Positions 58,716-64,000 of a stretch of 64,000 nucleotides of DNA are shown piece by piece. The notes beneath the pieces are model-generated. The model saw only the letters and a program-made list of their open reading frames with translations. It was not told where the DNA came from and did not search any database. A program made the translations under genes and the position numbers. This stretch comes from Zingiber officinale (lineage: Eukaryota; Streptophyta; Magnoliopsida; Zingiberales; Zingiberaceae): the NCBI RefSeq assembly GCF_018446385.1, contig NC_055988.1, forward strand, positions 62,459,788 to 62,523,787, read 5' to 3'. Numbering within the stretch: the first letter of the stretch is position 1; each line of letters starts with the position of its first letter.

Positions 58716-60550
58716 TGTTAGTTAGAGCCCTAGAGCCAATCATTTGATGATTGTATTATGGACTTGTTGTATCATATTCTTATATAAATAAAGACATTTG
58801 TTTTTTGTTATTATACTTACTTGTATTTGTGCCAAATAAACTAAGTATAATAGCGTCCTTGAGTAGAAGGTTCTCACTTATATCAATCGGTTAGTTGAAC
58901 CGATAGTGAGATGATATAGGGAACACTACTCTTAATCATTCCTAGTCGAGTGTTAACATTCAGGGACAATGTTAATGCAATAAGACTAGCATGTAGGTCA
59001 ACTCGATGACTTGATCTCACAAGTCATGGATATAGAGATATCAAGTTGACACATGGGTATGCATTGGAGAATGTATACTGAATGACCCGTCATGAGAAAG
59101 TATCATGGATCGTTATATGAGTGTCATATACTTTCTCATGTGGCTATTAGTATGACTACTAGTCCTTGGACCTGAAGTCACCATGGTTCCCTACATAAGG
59201 AGTTATGTACTTTGGTTTCGTCAAACGTCACCCGTAACTGGGTGGACTATAAAGGCGATTACTGGGTATGTAACGAATTATGCAGAGGGATGTGAGTGAT
59301 GTAGATGGGATCTATCCCTCCTATATGACGGGAGCGACATCGATATTCTTGATAGAGTGAGACCACGAAGTGCATGGCCATGCCCAAATGAGTCAATATG
59401 AGATATTGAGCTCATTTGATCTAGTGAGTCTACTTGGAGTTCAAGATTTAGATTGGTCAGAGAATGACACGGTCTATGCCTCACATTGATCAATTTAGAT
59501 GTCTTGGATAGAAGGACACTTATCATATATTGTGAGGAGTCACAATTAGTAGTCACAAGGTGATGTTGGATCTCAACATTCTTGTAACTTGGGTAGTAAT
59601 GATGTGTTGCTAGATACCGCTTATTACTTATGCTCCTAAATGAGTTTAGGGGCATTGCCAATGTTACAAGAACCTATAGGGTCACACACTAAAAACAATT
59701 AGATGGAGATTAGGTTCATATGATGAACCAAGAGTATTAGATTCATGTGATGAATCAAATTGGATTAAGAGTAATCCTAATTGAGCTAATTGAGTTAGAC
59801 TCAAGTTGATTCATGTGTTCAATGAGTCTAATTTAGATTATGACTCATTGAATCAATTTAATTAAATGGATTAGATTCATTATATTAAATTGGCTTGAAT
59901 TAAATGGTTGGATTAGATCAACCATGAGAGAGATTAAGTCAAGTTTGACTTGACTTGAGAGGAAGAGGAAGAGTCAAGTTTGACTTGACTTTATGCCATA
60001 TCATTTGTGACTTGACATTAAGTGGCCAATGGTGATGTGTCACATCATCATAGTTAACACATGAGTGTGCCACCTAATGGAAGTTACATCTTCTCCTTTG
60101 CTTTAATGTGGCCGGCCACATTAATGAGAGAAGTTACACTTGATGTGGTCGGTCACACAAAATGAATGGGGAATGAATTTTTCATTCAATTTGATTCATT
60201 CAACTCTTCTTCCTCCTAGTGCTCTCTCTCTTGCTCTTCCTCTCCTCATCTTGCCGAACCCTACTAAGGAACTAGCACACTTTAGTTTGGTGATCTCCTT
60301 CTTATGTTCGTGTGGATACTTCTAGAGGGTTGTCTACTTTGACAATCTTGAGATCCGACACCATTGGACGAGCGGGATTCGCGAAAGGCACGCATCAAGG
60401 GTAAAACTCATACTCTAATGTAGATCTAGAGTTTGTAAACTCGTACTCATAATATTTTCGAAGTTTTATTCTTAGCACGGATCCGGTGGCGGGGCTTTCG
60501 GGGTTTTCGTGACGCGAAAAAGTGATTTTTGCGGTCCGAAAAACCCTTCA
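58716..60550 (+). mobile_element. Solo LTR, family 1 (Copia)
   Basis: It begins TGTTAGTTAGAGCCCTAGAG and ends CCTTCA, flanked by the exact 5-bp duplication CTAAA (58711-58715 and 60551-60555). 1835 bp, plus strand, without internal domain. It is the nearest relative of 1790-3647. Confidence 0.93.
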
Positions 60551-60555
60551 CTAAA

Positions 60556-61314
60556 TTCTGCAATGTTGTTCCTGTCTTATTCTAACCATAACTTATTAAC
60601 TATGCTCGATCAAATTTGCATACTATGTGTCTATTGGTTCAGGTATATATGTTCGATCAAGTTTGCATACTATGTGTCTATTGGTTCAGGTAAATTAGCA
60701 TCTAGTGGAGTGTAGTTCTTTAACCTCAATCATGAGTGCAATTCTTAAAATTATAGCATATGATGTGATATCTACCCTCTCCTTTATCAACGAGGGAAAG
60801 TTGAGAGTTAAATAGACATCGGAGAGACCTCGTCGGATAATTTTCGATGAGTCCTTTGATACATGTTATGCTTTGCAAGGAGAAGCCTACATCAGGTGGA
60901 GAAAGTTTTAACATCATTCCTCTATGGTGCATGGTGGATTTCTATTGGCGTGTCATCACGATTAGATTTCTACGTCACATTTGTGCACAACTCGTGTTTT
61001 GTTTTTATTCAACAGATAAATTAAGAAAAACTATTTTTAAAATTAATTGATATTTAAATTATTTTAAAAATACAAGGGTCGTTATTTGACATAACTTAAA
61101 ATTATATATTTGATAAAAAAAAAAAAATGATATTTAGTGATTATATTTAGACATGTTTTTTTTTTTTTTTTTTTTTTTTGAAAAAACGTAGACAGTCTTA
61201 AAGGAATAAAAGGGCAGCCTAGTTTCAATTGGAATCTTTAAAATTATTAAATACTTTTATTAAAAAATTTTGACAGTTGTAAAGCACTGAAAATATAAAA
61301 AACGATTATGAATA
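60556..61314. other. Unassigned spacer with a 48-bp tandem pair and poly(T)
   Basis: A tandem pair (period 48) at 60604-60693 repeats 'tttgcatactatgtgtctat'. At 60790-60970 lies the dispersed repeat also found at 18002-18195. There is an A-run near 61116-61128 and a run of about 23 T at 61147-61170. No gene is seen. Confidence 0.5.
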
Positions 61315-61809
61315 TAGGGGTGTCAAAAATGAATCCGACCGACGACCCAATCCGAGTCGACCTGAAAAAAATCAGGTTCGGATTGGGCATTTTCGGGTTC
61401 GGGTCGGGTTCGGGTTGGAGGGTTGGAGAGTAAAAAATTTTCGGGTTGAGTCGGGTCGGATTCGGGTTGACCTGGGTTGGCTTAAATATAGGATTTTGTG
61501 AATTTTTTGGGGGTTAAATCAAATTTTATTTTAAAAATTTAGATATTTTTATATATATTTGTATGATAATGATGGAGTATTGAGATAAAAGTGAAGAATT
61601 ATAGGGAAAATAGTCCAAAAAAATCGTTTTGAATCGGATTTTCGAGTTATATGGGTTGGGTTCGGGTTGATCGGGTTGATCGGGTTCGGGTGGGTTCGGG
61701 TTTAGGTGTTTTGGGTTGAACTCGGATTCGGGTCGGGTTCAGGTTGGGTTAAAAAAAAAAAATTCAACCCGATTCAACCCAATTTGATCCATCCGAATTA
61801 ACACCCCTA
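61315..61809. mobile_element. hAT-type non-autonomous element, 'gggttcggg' family
   Basis: The inverted ends are TAGGGGTGT and ACACCCCTA. The flanks TATGAATA and TATAAATA agree at 7 of 8 positions. The body is an interrupted series of 'cgggttcgggt' words around an AT-rich centre, without coding potential. It lies about 400 bp upstream of the WAKL start codon. Confidence 0.7.
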
Positions 61810-62205
61810 TATAAATATGACTCCGAACGGTCGGATCTTTACGCCGGAGCTTCTAGATGTCTTTTCCCGGGGAAGCCTGCTTAACTTGAGTCAAGCCGTT
61901 GTTCTTTGACCATAACAAATGCCTGTCATATTCTTCACACCCACGAATCGACGGCGACGCTTGCAACTAGCTGTGAGAACACAAGTTTATAGTCAACGGA
62001 TGAGGTCAAAACAACATTATCAGTCAAACAACACCCAAAATTTTCCACGGTCACCGTGATCATCCAATTCACTGATCCAATCCAAACCCTAATTAAATAG
62101 CCCAGGCAAGATCAGTCCTCCACCGGATCCTTTCAGATTTCCGCAGCTTTTTAGTTGACGCCATTAATGCCTCCTGTCCTTCCCTTCGCTGCCAATCTGG
62201 CCAAG
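61810..62205 (+). promoter_or_regulatory. Promoter and 5' UTR region of the WAKL gene
   Basis: Between the hAT-type element and the start codon there are several TTGAC cores on either strand: TTGACC at 61906, reversed at 61991, 62004 and 62022, and TTGACG at 62155. TTGACC/T is the W-box bound by WRKY factors in defence-related genes. A TATA-like ATTAAATA lies at 62092. No experimental support is available. Confidence 0.45.
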
Positions 62206-64000
62206 ATGACGCCCTTCTTCCTCCTCTTCCTCTTCCTCCTCGCCGGAGAAGCAACCGGCCAGCAGTGCCCAGATTGCGGCTCCACGCCCGTTCCCTTCCC
62301 CCTCAGCACCGCTTCTGGATGCGGCGACCCCTCGTACAGGGTCAGATGCGACTCCGCTGGAAGCGTCCTCTTCTTCGATTCCGTCAACGGCTCCTCTTAC
62401 CCCATCGCCGCCATCTCCCCCTCCACCCAGCGCCTCGTCATCCGTCCGGCTCCCTTCCTCTCCGGAGGCGCCTCCTGCGTCTCCGCCGACCTCCCTTTTC
62501 AGGGCATCCAGCTCAACAGCACGCTCCCCTTCAACGTCACCAGCAGCAACACCATCATGTTCTTCAACTGCACCCCCAGCCTCCTGCTCTCCCCGCTCAA
62601 CTGCTCCACCAACAGCCTCTGTCACGTCTACGCCAACGCCACCACCGACGCAGCCTCCTGTCGCTCCCTCCCCATCTGCTGCACCTTCGTCGCCGGCGGC
62701 TCCTCCACCTCCTACTCTATCCGCACCAGAGAAACCGGCTGCAGCGCCTACCGGAGCTTCGTGAACCTGAACGCGGCGGCGCCGGTGGACCAGTGGGTGA
62801 ACTCCTCCGGGGTGGAGCTCCAGTGGGCCTCCCCCAGGGAGCCGCTATGCGCCACCCAGGCGGACTGCCAAGGCGGCGCCAGCGCCACGTGTAGCCCGGA
62901 TCTGACCTCGGGCAGCGGTCTCCGGCGGTGCTTCTGCGTCGCTGGGTTACGGTGGGACCCCATCTCCGGCGCCTGCGTCAACAGTGCGTTCTTCTCTGCA
63001 ACACAACAACTAATTAATTTTAATCCCGATCTTCTGACGACGGCTAAACTAATTTTTGCACAGATGTCACGAATTCTGGTGGCGGATCAAACCGTGCTCC
63101 TCTAATTGCAGGTTAATAATCTTCCATTCTCCCTGTTTTATATTTAACCTTAAACCATTTAATTAATTAAGGCACAAAATCTGAAATTTGGAAAAATGCA
63201 TTATAGTGTTTAGAGCAACCGCAACGCTGTTAGACTTGGAACGTTAATGCTGACATGGACATCAACGCTGAACGTTAATGCTGACATGGACATCTTTTTA
63301 TTGCACTGTAACATTAACGCGTTCAAAGTTCTGAACGCGTTAATGTCTACAGCTTTCAAAAAAAATAATAAAAAAAACCATTAACGTGTTCAAACGTTAA
63401 AGCGTTGCAGTTGCTCTTATACACTCCCTCAAGTTTATTTTTAAAAAATACCTCTTCATATTTCGAAATTATCATTTTACTCTTTAAAGTTTGTGCAACC
63501 TACTAACAATTAATGTTTGTTAGATTTTTCTGAAATGCCTTCCTAAATTTTATAATGAGTAAATTTTGTTGGTCAAAATTTAGCCCGCTAGAAAATTAAT
63601 ATATGCATATGATATTATTGAAATACCTTAAATTCTGATCATTTAGTATTATCTTTTTATAATTATCATGTTCATTTTATAATTAATGAGCCCGTCGTTG
63701 ACTTTGCTCCTGAAGTCTTGAATTTTGACTTTAGTTTTTAAGTCAAACATTGTGGGGTAAGATTTTGAGATGCTCCACGAAGGCTTTGACTAAGTTAGTT
63801 AAGTGTTGCTGTTATTGACTTCGTATTGGACGATTCCTTTGGGGTTAAATGAATCAGGGCTGCTGTCCGGCGTGAGCGTCGGATTGCTGATGATGGCGGC
63901 CGGCTTCCTGCTTTACCGCCGGCAGCGGCGCATCCTCGAGGCGCGGAAGCGGCTGGCCAAGGAACGCCAGGACATCCTCAACTCCAACAACCCCAGCAGC
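62206..64000 (+). CDS. WAKL-type wall-associated receptor kinase, 5' part (kinase domain outside window)
   Basis: A plasma-membrane receptor kinase of the WAK-like group. Its ectodomain is thought to sense pectin or wall damage. Exon 1 (62206-62983) encodes a signal peptide (MTPFFLLFLFLLAGEATG), the GUB_WAK_bind domain starting CPDCGSTPVPFPLS, many N-glycosylation sites, and the Cys-rich WAK-associated C-terminal domain ending CFCVAGLRWDPISGACV. Exon 2 (63064-63111) adds a short Ser/Gly linker (VTNSGGGSNRAPLIA). Exon 3 (63858 on) begins GLLSGVSVGLLMMAAGFLLY, the transmembrane helix, then the basic RRQRRILEARKRLAKERQDI juxtamembrane part typical of WAKL20-like proteins. Both introns are phase 1 with GT-AG borders. 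An in-frame ATG at 62167 would add 13 residues. I prefer 62206 because it gives a clean signal peptide. Exon 1 is very rich in G or C at third positions, as in grasses and gingers. Confidence 0.9.
63213..63415. mobile_element. Tourist-like MITE in intron 2 of the WAKL gene
   Basis: The inverted ends GAGCAACCGCAACGCT and AGCGTTGCAGTTGCTC match at 15 of 16 bases. The flanking TTA (63210-63212 and 63416-63418) is the target duplication of PIF/Harbinger-Tourist MITEs. Inside is a direct repeat of 'gaacgttaatgctgacatgg' and an inverted 'aacgcgttcaaag.tctgaacgcgtt' hairpin. 203 bp, non-coding. Confidence 0.8.

Noticed and set aside
62164-62981. Long frames on the minus strand and in the +3 frame over WAKL exon 1
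   Set aside because: They are shadows caused by high GC at third codon positions. The plus-strand WAKL frame has the signal peptide, Cys pattern and splice sites.

Overview
This window is plant nuclear DNA packed with transposable elements. The likely source is a commelinid monocot. The evidence is the very GC-rich first exon of the receptor-kinase gene at the right edge, set against AT-rich repeats, and long Copia and chromovirus-type LTR elements primed by initiator Met-tRNA. A Zingiberales origin is a guess from general resemblance and was not tested. The only apparently intact host gene is a WAKL-type wall-associated receptor kinase that starts near 62.2 kb and runs off the window. Everything else is mobile-element DNA, captured or organellar fragments, or decayed sequence I could not assign.

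Left part (1-11.66 kb): a nest of LTR elements. Element F (its 3' internal part and 3' LTR) is interrupted by a solo LTR at 9433-11185 and adjoins element D. D is a gag-only element with no pol. Its gag is split by a solo LTR at 1790-3647, flanked by the target duplication AGACA. Next comes a CACTA-type transposon (11914-16501, 3-bp duplication ACA). It carries an intron-containing pseudogene of DENR, the density-regulated translation factor, and has itself received a hAT-type element. After a stretch of decayed repeats lies element E (18752-25906, duplication ATATG). E is a fresh-looking gag-only LTR element with an uninterrupted 615-aa GAG carrying two zinc knuckles.

Centre (26975-54028): a three-level nest, each level proven by matching 5-bp duplications. 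Copia B (CGAGG) contains Copia A (TCGGG, minus strand), which contains Ty3/gypsy chromovirus C (TTTCC, minus strand). A has lost part of gag and the integrase catalytic core. C has lost gag, protease and the integrase core. B is riddled with stop codons. No LTR element seen here could move by itself.

Right part (54-62 kb): remnants of a SIRE-like LTR, an old gypsy LTR with a hAT insertion (exact 8-bp duplication), a LINE reverse-transcriptase fragment next to a plastid 16S rRNA fragment, another solo LTR (58716-60550, CTAAA), a further hAT-type element, and then the WAKL gene with a Tourist-like MITE in its second intron.

The most novel pattern is in the SIRE-like LTRs (D, E, F, the solo LTR at 9433, and G). 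Each has a dense cluster of palindromic hexamers, and in nearly all of them it lies just upstream of a TATA-like box. The palindrome core differs between families (GTCGAC, ATCGAT, GGCGCC). In D, E and F a second smaller cluster lies in the 3' internal non-coding region beside a conserved AT-rich block. The second notable item is the CACTA element carrying the DENR gene copy.
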